From: an uncultured Cytophagaceae bacterium
Lineage (GTDB): Bacteria > Bacteroidota > Bacteroidia > Cytophagales > Spirosomataceae
Assembly: GCA_903907745.1 (NCBI GenBank)
Contig: CAIVPF010000065.1
Coordinates: 1 to 42,758 of the forward strand
Reading direction: 5' to 3'
DNA: 42,758 bases
Part shown: in pieces, positions 25,016 through 33,522 of the stretch
Numbering within the stretch: the first letter of the stretch is position 1
Layout: the number at the start of each line of letters is the position of its first letter
Made by a program: the position numbers and the translations under genes
The notes under the pieces: generated by a model
What the model was told of the DNA's origin: nothing
Databases searched by the model: none
What the model saw: the letters and a program-made list of their open reading frames with translations, nothing else

Positions 25016-25711
25016 ATGAAATTTGGGGTTGTAGTATTTCCAGGATCCAATTGCGACGATGATACCGTAGGCGTCATCCAAAGTTTAGGCCATGAGGCCG
25101 TGAAATTGTGGCATAAAGATACCGATTTGCAAAATTGCGAATTCATTATCATCCCAGGCGGCTTCTCCTATGGTGATTATTTACGCAGTGGTGCCATTGC
25201 GCGCTTCTCTCCTATCATGGATCATGTGATTGAACATGCTAAAAATGGCGGATATTTGATGGGGATTTGTAATGGTTTTCAAGTGTTGGTCGAAGCGCAT
25301 TTATTGCCCGGTGTTTTATTGCGCAACAATACCCAGAAATTTATTTCCAAAAATATCTATTTAAAAACAGCGACGAATAATTCATTGCTGACCCATTCCT
25401 TAGATAATCAAAAAGCCTATAAAATTCCTATCGCGCATGCGGAAGGTCGTTATTTTACGGATGAAAAGACACTAGCAGACTTGAAGGCGAATGACCAGAT
25501 TTTATTCTATTATTGCGACGCAAACGGCGACATAACCGAAGCATCAAATCCCAATGGAAGCTTGTTAAACATTGCGGGGATATGCAACGAAGGCAGAAAT
25601 GTATTTGGATTAATGCCACACCCAGAGCGGGCGGCAGATCCGGATTTGGCGAATACAGATGGATTGGAGATTTTACGCCAATTGATCGAAAGCCCAAATT
25701 TGGTTTCCTAA
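25016..25711 (+). CDS. purQ: Phosphoribosylformylglycinamidine synthase subunit PurQ (glutaminase)
   Basis: The 231-residue class I glutamine amidotransferase begins 'MKFGVVVFPGSNCDDD' as PurQ does. The catalytic Cys lies in 'MGICNGFQVLVEA' (near residue 85) and the His/Glu pair in 'GLMPHPERAAD' near residue 200. 'GGFSYGDYLRSGAIARFSP' is the PurQ-specific loop. It supplies ammonia from glutamine to PurL for formation of FGAM in purine synthesis. The small separate PurQ implies a small-type PurL and PurS elsewhere on the chromosome; neither is adjacent. A bidirectional terminator follows at 25731-25760. Confidence 0.97.
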   Translation: MKFGVVVFPGSNCDDDTVGVIQSLGHEAVKLWHKDTDLQNCEFIIIPGGFSYGDYLRSGAIARFSPIMDHVIEHAKNGGYLMGICNGFQVLVEAHLLPGVLLRNNTQKFISKNIYLKTATNNSLLTHSLDNQKAYKIPIAHAEGRYFTDEKTLADLKANDQILFYYCDANGDITEASNPNGSLLNIAGICNEGRNVFGLMPHPERAADPDLANTDGLEILRQLIESPNLVS

Positions 25712-25730
25712 ATTCGAACCTAGTAGACAT

Positions 25731-25760
25731 AAAAAACCCAAGCCGAGGCTTGGTTTTTTT
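25731..25760. terminator. Bidirectional hairpin terminator between purQ and lolA-like gene
   Basis: The arms CCAAGCC and GGCTTGG flank a 2-base centre (GA), with A6 on the left and T7 on the right. This lets it terminate both purQ (plus) and the convergent lolA-like gene (minus). Confidence 0.88.
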
Positions 25761-25792
25761 CGTTCAATTTGTAAGGATTTGCTTCGAGGAAC

Positions 25793-26404
25793 CTACCGTA
25801 AATCATTCACTTCCACACCCGGGAATTGCTTCTTATCAAAGGTGAAATATTTATCATCTAATCCGGCTTTTGGAATAAGCTGGGTGACCTTGAAATTTTG
25901 CTTTTTACCAGCCTTATTAACGATTGTCCAATCTTTAATGGAGAAATCCTTTGAGCCTATTTTAAGACTAATTTTTTGAATCTGAGCGGTTTTCCCAAGC
26001 GGAACCATTTCCACCGTAGAAACGCCCCCTGCCTCAGAAAGCACACTGGTTTTATACGCTTTTTTGTCGAATGAATAGATTTTAGCTGGATTTAAATCTC
26101 CTTCGGTCGGATCAAAAGCCGCTAGATTCACCTCATTGATTTCTTTGATATAAGTCGCCACTTCCTTACCATTATTGAAAATCTCTTGGCCGGCAGTCTT
26201 TAAACGAAACTTCGTTCCTCGCACGGTAATGGAACCTGTCATGGTAGCACTTCCGTCGGTTTGATAAGAAAAATTGGCTGAAAATGCGCCCATGTTTTTG
26301 TATTTCTTTTGCATGCCATCAATGAGCGATAAGGCTTTATTGGCTTGCGAAAAACTGATATGAACACCCAGCACACATAAAATAAGTAAACTAATCTTTT
26401 TCAT
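25793..26404 (-). CDS. LolA-like outer membrane lipoprotein carrier protein
   Basis: The 203-residue protein has a signal peptide (MKKISLLILCVLGVHISFSQ). It is followed by the LolA-type pattern: 'LIDGMQKKYKNMGAFSANFS' (helix and first strand), 'GSITVRGTKFRLKTAGQEIF' and 'NNGKEVATYIKEINEVNLAA'. LolA-fold proteins carry lipoproteins from the inner to the outer membrane through the periplasm. Bacteroidota members are divergent and are often annotated 'outer membrane lipoprotein carrier protein LolA'. It lies 6 bp downstream of ftsK on the same strand, a pairing often seen in this phylum, so it is probably co-transcribed with ftsK. Confidence 0.9.
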   Translation of the reverse strand: MKKISLLILCVLGVHISFSQANKALSLIDGMQKKYKNMGAFSANFSYQTDGSATMTGSITVRGTKFRLKTAGQEIFNNGKEVATYIKEINEVNLAAFDPTEGDLNPAKIYSFDKKAYKTSVLSEAGGVSTVEMVPLGKTAQIQKISLKIGSKDFSIKDWTIVNKAGKKQNFKVTQLIPKAGLDDKYFTFDKKQFPGVEVNDLR

Positions 26405-26410
26405 AAAGGC

Positions 26411-28861
26411 TTATAGATTTTTTAAAATTTCTTCTAATTCTGTTTCTGATTTGACCAAAACCTCCCGGGCTTTCGAACCACCAAAAGAACCCACGATGCC
26501 AACGGATTCCAATTGATCGATCAATCGACCCGCTCGATTATACCCTAATTTTAATTTTCGCTGGATTAAAGATGTACTTCCCTGCTGATGCATCACCACC
26601 AAACGTGCCGCCTCATCAAAATACGAATCCCGGCTGCTCGCATCAAAATCCCCTCGTTCCTGTCCACCCATTTCTTCTGATTCAGCTTCTGGCAATAAAT
26701 AAGCAGAGGCGTAACCTTGTTGGTTCCCTATAAACTCACATATCTCTTCCACCTCCGGCGTATCCACAAACGCACATTGCAACCGAATCACCTCGGATCC
26801 CATGGATAATAACATGTCACCCATACCGACCAATTGGTCCGCCCCACCCGCATCCAAAATCGTCCGAGAATCAATTTTCGACATCACCTTAAAGGATAAT
26901 CGTGCCGGAAAATTCGCCTTAATCGTACCCGTAATCACATTCACAGATGGCCGCTGGGTCGCCACCACTAAGTGAATTCCAATCGCACGGGCTAATTGTG
27001 CCAAACGCGCAATGGGGTGCTCCACTTCCTTACCCGCCGTCAACATCAAATCCGCCAATTCATCAATCACCAAAACGATATAGGGCATAAAATCATGATC
27101 ATTCGGATTTAATCGGCGATTAATGAACTTCTGATTATATTCTTTAATGTTCCGGCATCCGGCATCCTTCAACTTATCATAGCGCAAATCCATTTCCTTA
27201 CACAAGGAATTCAAAGTAGCCACCACTTTCTTCGTATCCGTAATAATCGCCTCCGCAGAATCCGGTAAACAAGCTAAGAAATGGCGCTCTAATTTATTGA
27301 AAAGCGACAATTCCACCTTTTTGGGATCTACCAAAACAAATTTCAAGGTCGCGGGATGTTTCTTATAAATCAAAGAAGTCAATAACATATTCAAGCCCAC
27401 CGATTTTCCTTGACCCGTCGCACCCGCCATTAATAAATGGGGCATTTTCGCTAAATCCGCTACAAAGATTTCATTGGAAATGGTTTTCCCTAGGGTTATC
27501 GGTAAATCGTAGGTCGACTTCTGGAACTTTTCAGAACCTATCACCGCACGTACCGGCACCATTTCTCGATTCTTATTCGCCACCTCGATTCCGATGGTTC
27601 CTTTTCCGGGCATTTGGCCTATAATCCGAACACCCATGGCCGCCAAAGAAAGCGATAAATCATCCTCCAAAGATGTAATTTTACTAACACGAACTCCTGC
27701 TTTGGGTACTATTTCGTATAGCGTTACCGTGGGTCCAATCGTCGCTTCAATCTTCTGAATCCCAATGCCATAGTTCAATAATGTTTCGACAATTTTTTCT
27801 TTGTTTTCTTTCAACTCATCCATCGTCACCTGAGTCGTCTGATTTTTTTGATCATATTCCTTAAGTAAATCGATGGTTGGGTATTGATATTTCGGCAATT
27901 CTGCCGTCGGATCATACAATCCAAACTGCTTAACTAAATCATTCGCCTTAATTTCCTGACCCGCCAGGCTCGAATCGTCTGCCTCCTCCGGAACATCTGC
28001 ATCTTCCGCCACCTTGAAGGTGAAATCTAAATCCTCTAATTCAGGTAATTCTTCAGCACTTTTCTCAGGCTCCTCCTTGGTAGGTGCTTCGTTGATCCCT
28101 TCATCCTCCATTTTCAAAGGAGGGACAATCGGCCTAAATACCTCCAAATCCTCATTATCCTCATGGATAACTGGCCCCTCATCCATAAATCCATCCTCCT
28201 CCAATTCAGACAAACCCGCTGTCCCCTCCAAGTCTTTCATTGGTGCCACAGCTTTGGCTACCTTCGGATTTAACTGATAAAACAGGACTAGGAAAACAAA
28301 TCCGACAAATACGATTAAAAAGATAGACAGGTAACCTATCAATTGGTTCAATTTCTCATTCACAAAAAAGCCTACGCCTCCGCCCAAAGAATGTGGCAGA
28401 TCCATTTGATACACCAAAAAACCCGACACCAAACTGCCCCAAATCAAGAAAAATAATACCTGCCAAGACAAGCGATCCAAGGGATAAATTTCCCGCTTAA
28501 AGCCTAATTGAAGCGCCGACAAATAAAATAAAGGAACCAGCAAAATGGAAGACCATCCAAAGGTCCGAAACAAGAAAAAATGCGCAACCTTCGCGCCCAA
28601 CAAACCCGCTAAGTTCTTAACGGGAATATCTGAACCCTGAATCACATCCAAGGCACTTTGCTCCACCTCGCTTTGATCCGCCACACCCATGAAAAAATTA
28701 GACAGAAACGCGACCAATAAAAGCGTACCCACTCCAAACAAAAATGCCGACGCAATGATTCGGAAGCGATAAGGAAGCGCTCCCTTCGCTCTGGCCTTTT
28801 TCTCCCCTCGATCAAAATTAATTTGAAGTGTGTTAGATGTATTAACAATCTTTTTAGCCAT
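26411..28861 (-). CDS. ftsK: DNA translocase FtsK/SpoIIIE
   Basis: The 816-residue protein has an N-terminal domain with about four transmembrane segments (residues 30-200). An acidic linker of about 110 residues follows (around 205-320), then the FtsK alpha/beta motor: 'MAGATGQGKSVGLNMLLTSL' with the Walker A motif, 'YIVLVIDELADLM' with Walker B, and 'VVATQRPSVNVITGTIKANF'. The C-terminal gamma winged-helix is visible as 'SLIQRKLKLGYNRAGRLIDQ'. FtsK pumps DNA at the division septum and activates XerCD recombination at dif; xerD is also in this window, at 36270-37178. It is 6 bp upstream of the lolA-like gene. Confidence 0.97.
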   Translation of the reverse strand: MAKKIVNTSNTLQINFDRGEKKARAKGALPYRFRIIASAFLFGVGTLLLVAFLSNFFMGVADQSEVEQSALDVIQGSDIPVKNLAGLLGAKVAHFFLFRTFGWSSILLVPLFYLSALQLGFKREIYPLDRLSWQVLFFLIWGSLVSGFLVYQMDLPHSLGGGVGFFVNEKLNQLIGYLSIFLIVFVGFVFLVLFYQLNPKVAKAVAPMKDLEGTAGLSELEEDGFMDEGPVIHEDNEDLEVFRPIVPPLKMEDEGINEAPTKEEPEKSAEELPELEDLDFTFKVAEDADVPEEADDSSLAGQEIKANDLVKQFGLYDPTAELPKYQYPTIDLLKEYDQKNQTTQVTMDELKENKEKIVETLLNYGIGIQKIEATIGPTVTLYEIVPKAGVRVSKITSLEDDLSLSLAAMGVRIIGQMPGKGTIGIEVANKNREMVPVRAVIGSEKFQKSTYDLPITLGKTISNEIFVADLAKMPHLLMAGATGQGKSVGLNMLLTSLIYKKHPATLKFVLVDPKKVELSLFNKLERHFLACLPDSAEAIITDTKKVVATLNSLCKEMDLRYDKLKDAGCRNIKEYNQKFINRRLNPNDHDFMPYIVLVIDELADLMLTAGKEVEHPIARLAQLARAIGIHLVVATQRPSVNVITGTIKANFPARLSFKVMSKIDSRTILDAGGADQLVGMGDMLLSMGSEVIRLQCAFVDTPEVEEICEFIGNQQGYASAYLLPEAESEEMGGQERGDFDASSRDSYFDEAARLVVMHQQGSTSLIQRKLKLGYNRAGRLIDQLESVGIVGSFGGSKAREVLVKSETELEEILKNL

Positions 28862-28923
28862 GGATTCTGCGTGTTTTTACAACATATAAATTTCGACTTT
28901 TTGATCCGATTTACAAAATGATT

Positions 28924-29958
28924 TTATAATCCATTTTTAACGATCGCACGGTTAATCTCCTGAATCAAACCCGGCCCCTCATAAATAAAGCCCGTATAAA
29001 TCTGGATCAAACTCGCACCCGCCTTTAATTTCTCCAGCGCATCCTCCGCCGAATGAATCCCACCTACCCCAACAATCGGAAATTTTCCACCCGATTTTTG
29101 ATGCAAATACCGAATCACCTCCGTCGATCTAGCCGTCAAGGGCCGCCCACTCAAGCCGCCCGCCTCCGCACACAAGCCATCCGCTGACTTTAAACCTTCC
29201 CGCGATAAGGTGGTATTTGTCGCAATGACACCGGCTAACGAAGTTTCCAAGACAATCTCGATCACATCGTCCAATTGTTCATTCGTTAAATCTGGCGCTA
29301 TTTTCAATAAAATGGGCTTAGGCTCCGGCTTCGTTCCATTCAAAGCCTGAAGACGAACTAATAATTTTTTCAAAGGCTCCTTTTCCTGCAAAGCCCGTAA
29401 ATTAGGCGTATTCGGCGAACTCACATTCACCACAAAATAATCCACCACCTCATATAAGGCCTCAAAGCCCAAGCAATAATCCTCCTCCGCTTGCTCGTTC
29501 GGAGTGACTTTATTTTTACCCAAATTACCGCCCACGATAACCTTGGAGCGGCGGGCCAACAAACGCATTTTCATCGCCTCCAATCCCTCATTATTAAATC
29601 CCATCCGATTAATTAAAGCCTCATCCTCCGGCAAACGAAATAATCGTGGTGTAGGATTACCCTCCTGCCCCTTAGGGGTCACCGTACCTACCTCAATAAA
29701 TCCAAAACCAAGAGCCGCAAATTCATCGATCAATTTGGCATTCTTATCAAAACCCGCTGCCAAACCCACCGGATTAGGAAAATGTATCCCAAAAACCGTT
29801 CGGGCCAATCGGGGATTTGAATAGCCATAAATCCCAGAAATCAAGGCCGATAAACCCGGAATTTTCATCAAAAACCTTAAACCCGAAGCCACCACATCAT
29901 GTGCTTGTTCAGGTGCAATTAAAAACAATAAGGGCTTGACTAATAAGCGATAAAACAT
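28924..29958 (-). CDS. pyrD: Quinone-dependent dihydroorotate dehydrogenase (class 2)
   Basis: The 344-residue flavoprotein shows the class 2 DHODH pattern. An N-terminal hydrophobic membrane-association segment ('[20 protein letters not shown]') is followed by '[13 protein letters not shown]' and '[18 protein letters not shown]' (FMN site). '[10 protein letters not shown]' and '[12 protein letters not shown]' (catalytic Ser) come next, then 'LLKIAPDLT', '[11 protein letters not shown]', 'GGLSGRPLT' and '[13 protein letters not shown]'. It oxidises dihydroorotate to orotate in pyrimidine synthesis and passes electrons to the quinone pool at the inner membrane. It is divergent from the Anbu operon. 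It starts 63 bp upstream of ftsK on the same strand. Confidence 0.97.
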   Translation of the reverse strand: MFYRLLVKPLLFLIAPEQAHDVVASGLRFLMKIPGLSALISGIYGYSNPRLARTVFGIHFPNPVGLAAGFDKNAKLIDEFAALGFGFIEVGTVTPKGQEGNPTPRLFRLPEDEALINRMGFNNEGLEAMKMRLLARRSKVIVGGNLGKNKVTPNEQAEEDYCLGFEALYEVVDYFVVNVSSPNTPNLRALQEKEPLKKLLVRLQALNGTKPEPKPILLKIAPDLTNEQLDDVIEIVLETSLAGVIATNTTLSREGLKSADGLCAEAGGLSGRPLTARSTEVIRYLHQKSGGKFPIVGVGGIHSAEDALEKLKAGASLIQIYTGFIYEGPGLIQEINRAIVKNGL

Positions 29959-29992
29959 ATGAAAATGAATTGGCAGTAAAGCCGTAAAAATA

Positions 29993-30025
29993 CAAAAATT
30001 AAGGAGAATTATGGGAATAAATCAA
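29993..30025 (-). promoter_or_regulatory. Candidate promoter of pyrD
   Basis: On the minus strand a TTG (30025-30023) is followed after 21 bp by TAATTTTTG (30001-29993), one base longer than TAnnTTTG. It lies 34 bp upstream of the pyrD ATG. The imperfect box makes this a moderate call. Confidence 0.35.
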
Positions 30026-30074
30026 GGATAAAATGCAGATTTTTCAGAGGCTACTGAATTTATCTTGATGAACC

Positions 30075-30103
30075 TTTGTCGTCTAAAAAAATCGAGTAAT
30101 TTT
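30075..30103 (+). promoter_or_regulatory. Candidate promoter of the Anbu operon
   Basis: TTTG (30075-30078), a 17-bp spacer and TAATTTTA (30096-30103), a 7/8 match to TAnnTTTG, lie 42 bp upstream of ATG 30146. The position supports choosing ATG 30146 over the upstream in-frame ATG at 30065. Confidence 0.4.
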
Positions 30104-30145
30104 AGACATCCTTCGGATAATCAAGCATTTAAAATTTTAAAGCCT

Positions 30146-31108
30146 ATGTTAAGTCGTGTCGCCAATTCCATCTATTGGATGAATCGCTACATCGAGCGAG
30201 CAGATAATTATGCCCGCTTCATCTCGGTAAATTTCAATTTAGCCCTTGACCTTCCTCCGAATGTCCCGGAACAATGGGAACCCCTGATCGTAGCCACGGC
30301 CGACCATTATAATTTCTTCGAGCATTATCCGGTAGCCAATCGGGAAAATGTGCTTCATTACATGACCTTTGATGTAAACAATCCCAATTCCATTTTATCT
30401 TGTTTATATAGCGCCCGTGAAAATGCGCGGACGATACGGGAAAGTATTTCGAAGGAAATGTGGGAATATGTCAACCAAATTTATTGGAAAGTCAAAGACC
30501 GCGTCGAAGGAAGTAAACAATGGGAAATTTCCCGCTACCAAGGTTTTTTGGAGGAGATTAAATCCGGGAGCCAATTGTTCTACGGCATCGTCGATTCCAC
30601 CATCACCCGTAGCGAAGGCTGGCATTTTGGCCAATTGGGAAAATTACTCGAGCGCGCCGACAAAACCACTCGCTTCCTAGACGTCAAATATTTCACGCTA
30701 TTACCCGATATCGATGCGATCGGCTCGCCCTTGGATCTTTTGCTTTGGTCAGCCGTTTTAAAATCCGTTTCGGCTTATAATATGTTCCGCCAACAATACA
30801 AAGTCATCAACCCAACCCATATCGTCGAATTCCTCATTCTGGACAAAAGCTTTCCACGATCCGTCGTTCATTGTTTGCAAGAAGCTGAAATATCACTTTA
30901 CGCAATTTCAGGTACTTCCTTTGACCATGGCTATTCAAATTTGGCCGAAAAGAAATTATCCAAACTACTTTCTGAGGTCCAATTCACCGAAATCGACGAT
31001 ATTTTATTAACCGGTTTACATCAGTTTTTAGATCATTTCCAAACGAGCAATAATGAAATCGGCAAAACTATTTTTAACACCTATTTTGACCTGAAGCCTG
31101 TCTCATAA
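30146..31108 (+). CDS. Alpha-E domain-containing protein (Anbu-operon partner)
   Basis: ATG 30146 gives 320 residues, the normal family length, beginning 'MLSRVANSIYWMNRYIERAD' as alpha-E (DUF403) proteins do. Further family-like parts are 'ARENARTIRESISKEMWEYV' and 'WHFGQLGKLLERADKTTRFL'. It is a cytoplasmic, all-helical protein of unknown biochemistry. It is typically encoded with a circularly permuted ATP-grasp enzyme, a transglutaminase-like protein and often the Anbu peptidase, and is thought to take part in peptide or amide modification. Here the Anbu and transglutaminase genes follow, but no ATP-grasp gene is adjacent. The frame extends upstream to 30065, but that segment is atypical and lies over the probable promoter. 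Confidence 0.92.
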   Translation: MLSRVANSIYWMNRYIERADNYARFISVNFNLALDLPPNVPEQWEPLIVATADHYNFFEHYPVANRENVLHYMTFDVNNPNSILSCLYSARENARTIRESISKEMWEYVNQIYWKVKDRVEGSKQWEISRYQGFLEEIKSGSQLFYGIVDSTITRSEGWHFGQLGKLLERADKTTRFLDVKYFTLLPDIDAIGSPLDLLLWSAVLKSVSAYNMFRQQYKVINPTHIVEFLILDKSFPRSVVHCLQEAEISLYAISGTSFDHGYSNLAEKKLSKLLSEVQFTEIDDILLTGLHQFLDHFQTSNNEIGKTIFNTYFDLKPVS

Positions 31109-31161
31109 ACCTCGCTTCTCAAGAATTAATTGTAATATTGCGCACATTTTTTTATCACATT

Positions 31162-31899
31162 ATGACTTTTTGCTTAGGCATCACCGTTAAAGAAGGACTT
31201 ATTGCCATCGCAGATACTCGAATTACAGCGGGAAATGAGATGTATTCCAATAAAAAAATCTCCATCCACGAAATCAATAAGCATAGTTTATTCATCATGA
31301 CGGCCGGACTACGTTCCGTGCGCGATAAAGCCGTGACCTATTTTAACCAAGCGGTCATCGATGAAGAAGAATCCTATGATTACATGTTTCAAGCGGCGAC
31401 GGCCTTTGGTCAAATGCTCAAAAAAGTAGCTGCCGAAGACCGTGAAACTTTAGAAAAAGAAGGGTATCAATTTAACCTACATGCCATCGTCGGTGGCCAA
31501 ATGCCCAAAGACCCCGAACATAAATTGTTTTTAATTTTCCCTGAAGGCAATTGGATTGAAATCAATGATGGCCTAAAATATCAAATCATTGGTAATTCGA
31601 ATTATGGAAAACCACTGTTGAACCGTAATCTGAGCCACGAAACATCCCTGAAAGATGCCCTGAAAATGGGATTTTTGTCCTTTGACGCGACCCAAGTCAG
31701 CACAAACGATGTAGATTATCCCATCGATGTGGTTGTCTACGAAAAAGGAAGCTTTAAGGCCAAAGAAATTCGGCTTTACAAAGAAGACATGCAAACGATT
31801 TCAGATGAATGGAACATCGCTTTGCGTAAATCCCTCGCAAGCATCGACGAAGATTGGATGAAAAGTTTACTTACCTTTCCGAGCAAAACAAACGCATGA
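31162..31899 (+). CDS. Anbu-type proteasome-like peptidase (Ntn hydrolase)
   Basis: ATG 31162 gives 245 residues beginning M-T-F-C. Removal of Met would expose Thr2 as an N-terminal nucleophile, as in Anbu, the 'ancestral beta subunit' of proteasome-like peptidases. 'GLIAIADTRITAG' provides the conserved Asp18 and 'YSNKKISI' the catalytic Lys region. 'FIMTAGLRSVRDKAV' matches the family. The upstream TTG at 31138 would hide the nucleophile and is rejected. Anbu forms open lock-washer assemblies, and its natural substrate is unknown. Its gene lies between alpha-E and transglutaminase genes, the classic association. The TGA overlaps the next ATG (ATGA), showing translational coupling. Confidence 0.92.
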   Translation: MTFCLGITVKEGLIAIADTRITAGNEMYSNKKISIHEINKHSLFIMTAGLRSVRDKAVTYFNQAVIDEEESYDYMFQAATAFGQMLKKVAAEDRETLEKEGYQFNLHAIVGGQMPKDPEHKLFLIFPEGNWIEINDGLKYQIIGNSNYGKPLLNRNLSHETSLKDALKMGFLSFDATQVSTNDVDYPIDVVVYEKGSFKAKEIRLYKEDMQTISDEWNIALRKSLASIDEDWMKSLLTFPSKTNA

Positions 31900-32750
31900 T
31901 CGCGAAAATCAAACACAATTTAACGTACCAATATAGCGAACCGGTGTATTTGGAACCGCATGTCTTGTATGTGCATCCAAGAAAAAGCTCCTTATTAACC
32001 ATCAGCGAATTTTCACTCAGCATACATCCCGAGCCCGTCCAAATATCGAAAAACCTGGATCCCGAAGGCAATATCCAAAACATCCTGTTCTTTAAAGAGC
32101 CGACCGATCATTTGAATATTCAAGTCCATGCGCTCGTCGAAACTACCGAATTTAACCCCTTCGATTTTGTCTACTTTCCCTTTGAGAGCAAAACATTACC
32201 GATGGCCTATTTGAATTCCTACCAAAAAACCTTAAGTCCCTATTTGGGTTTGGATGGGGTAAGCCCTACGGTAGAGCAGGTAGCCCGACAAATCGCCTCC
32301 CAAGTCAAATGGAGTACTTCCCAGTTTTTAAGTGCCTTAAATGAATTTATTTTTGAGAATTTCGCCTACGAAATCCGAGAGGAAGGAGCTCCAAATTCAC
32401 CTGAGTTTACCCTGACAAGTCGGAAAGGCACTTGCCGAGATTATGCGGTCTTATTTTCAGCGATGTGTCGGGCTATGGGGCTCGCCACACGATTTGTAAG
32501 TGGCTATTACACTGGCGTCGCGCCGGTGGATGTTCCGAATCAGACCCATCATTTGCATGCGTGGGTGGAAGTATATTTACCAGGGGGTGGTTGGCGTGGC
32601 TATGATCCCACCCAGCACGAAGTGGTGTCAGGCAATCACATTCCATTAGCCGCATCCTGCCTCCCTGAGGAAATAACGCCCGTCTATGGCACGTACCGAG
32701 GTAGTGCGACGTCCAATCTATTTACAGAAGTTCGTATTGATCGTTTGTAG
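31896..32750 (+). CDS. Transglutaminase-like cysteine peptidase family protein
   Basis: ATG 31896 overlaps the Anbu stop codon and gives 284 residues. The N-terminal half is the beta-rich 'bacterial transglutaminase-like N-terminal' region ('KIKHNLTYQYSEPVYLEPHV'). The catalytic triad follows: Cys in 'SRKGTCRDYAVLFSAMCRAM', His in 'HHLHAWVEVYLPG', and Asp in 'WRGYDPTQHE'. The fold is cytoplasmic, as no signal peptide is present. Such proteins hydrolyse or form amide/isopeptide bonds and accompany alpha-E, ATP-grasp and Anbu genes. The stop lies 2 bp from the stop of the convergent mlaE-like gene. Confidence 0.92.
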   Translation: MIAKIKHNLTYQYSEPVYLEPHVLYVHPRKSSLLTISEFSLSIHPEPVQISKNLDPEGNIQNILFFKEPTDHLNIQVHALVETTEFNPFDFVYFPFESKTLPMAYLNSYQKTLSPYLGLDGVSPTVEQVARQIASQVKWSTSQFLSALNEFIFENFAYEIREEGAPNSPEFTLTSRKGTCRDYAVLFSAMCRAMGLATRFVSGYYTGVAPVDVPNQTHHLHAWVEVYLPGGGWRGYDPTQHEVVSGNHIPLAASCLPEEITPVYGTYRGSATSNLFTEVRIDRL

Positions 32751-32752
32751 GG

Positions 32753-33484
32753 TTAGCCTACGAGTAATTGGGCTAATAAATAATCAGCCACTAAAATCGC
32801 GATGCAGGAATTTGTCACCGCAGCTGTACTTGATTTCCCCACTTCATACGCTCCCCCACTCGTATAAAAACCTTGAAAGGAAGAAATGGTCACCACGATA
32901 AAGGCGAAAACCACAGATTTAATTAAGGCAAAAAACATGTAATTGCCTTTGAAATTAAATTGCAAGCCGTGAATGTATTCGTTTGGTGAAATCGCACCGG
33001 TTAACCAACCCGCCAAATAACCTCCATATATCGCTAAAAAACAAGCCAGTGTCACTAACATCGGAAAGGTAATGATGGCAGCCACGATTTTAGGAAGTAC
33101 TAAATAGGAACGAGAATTAATCCCCATGACTTCCAGGGCATCGATTTGTTCGGTGATGCGCATGGTGCCTAATTGACTCGCAATGTTGGAACCAATTTTC
33201 CCGGCTAACACGACACAGGTAATCGTAGGCCCCATCTCCAAAATCGTCGAATCCCGAACAATTAAACTTATGATGTATTGTGGAACGAAGGGATTGTCCA
33301 TGTTGGCAGCCGTTTGCACACAAGTTACCGCACCCAAAAAGGTACTGACAATCGCCACGATGAGGACTGAATTAATCCCAATGTCCACACATTCCTGCAT
33401 AATTAAAGCCAGGTAAACCCGAAATTTCTCCGGATTTGTAAAAAGCTTTCCCAGGAAGATTAAATATTTACCTAATATTGACAT
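32753..33484 (-). CDS. MlaE-family ABC transporter permease (lipid transport)
   Basis: ATG 33484 gives 243 residues with five or six membrane segments and the MlaE/YrbE pattern: 'ALIMQECVDIGINSVLIVAI', 'QYIISLIVRDSTILEMGPTI', 'VLAGKIGSNIASQLGTMRIT' and 'EQIDALEVMGINSRSYLVLP'. MlaE permeases move phospholipids between the membranes with an MlaF ATPase and an MlaD MCE protein. In this window no mlaF or mlaD follows it; the next gene on this strand side is convergent. The partners must be elsewhere or it works with a distant ATPase. On the minus strand, TATCTTTG at 33522-33515 is a perfect -7 box 31 bp upstream of the start, supporting ATG 33484 over 33517. Confidence 0.93.
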   Translation of the reverse strand: MSILGKYLIFLGKLFTNPEKFRVYLALIMQECVDIGINSVLIVAIVSTFLGAVTCVQTAANMDNPFVPQYIISLIVRDSTILEMGPTITCVVLAGKIGSNIASQLGTMRITEQIDALEVMGINSRSYLVLPKIVAAIITFPMLVTLACFLAIYGGYLAGWLTGAISPNEYIHGLQFNFKGNYMFFALIKSVVFAFIVVTISSFQGFYTSGGAYEVGKSSTAAVTNSCIAILVADYLLAQLLVG

Positions 33485-33514
33485 TTGGATTGTAAATTTA
33501 CACCCTATAAGCAT

Positions 33515-33522
33515 CAAAGATA
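33515..33522 (-). promoter_or_regulatory. -7 promoter box of the mlaE-like gene
   Basis: On the minus strand the sequence TATCTTTG is a perfect match to TAnnTTTG. No convincing -33 TTG was found 17-23 bp upstream, so only the -7 element is claimed. It touches the start of the divergent SDR gene at 33523. Confidence 0.45.
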
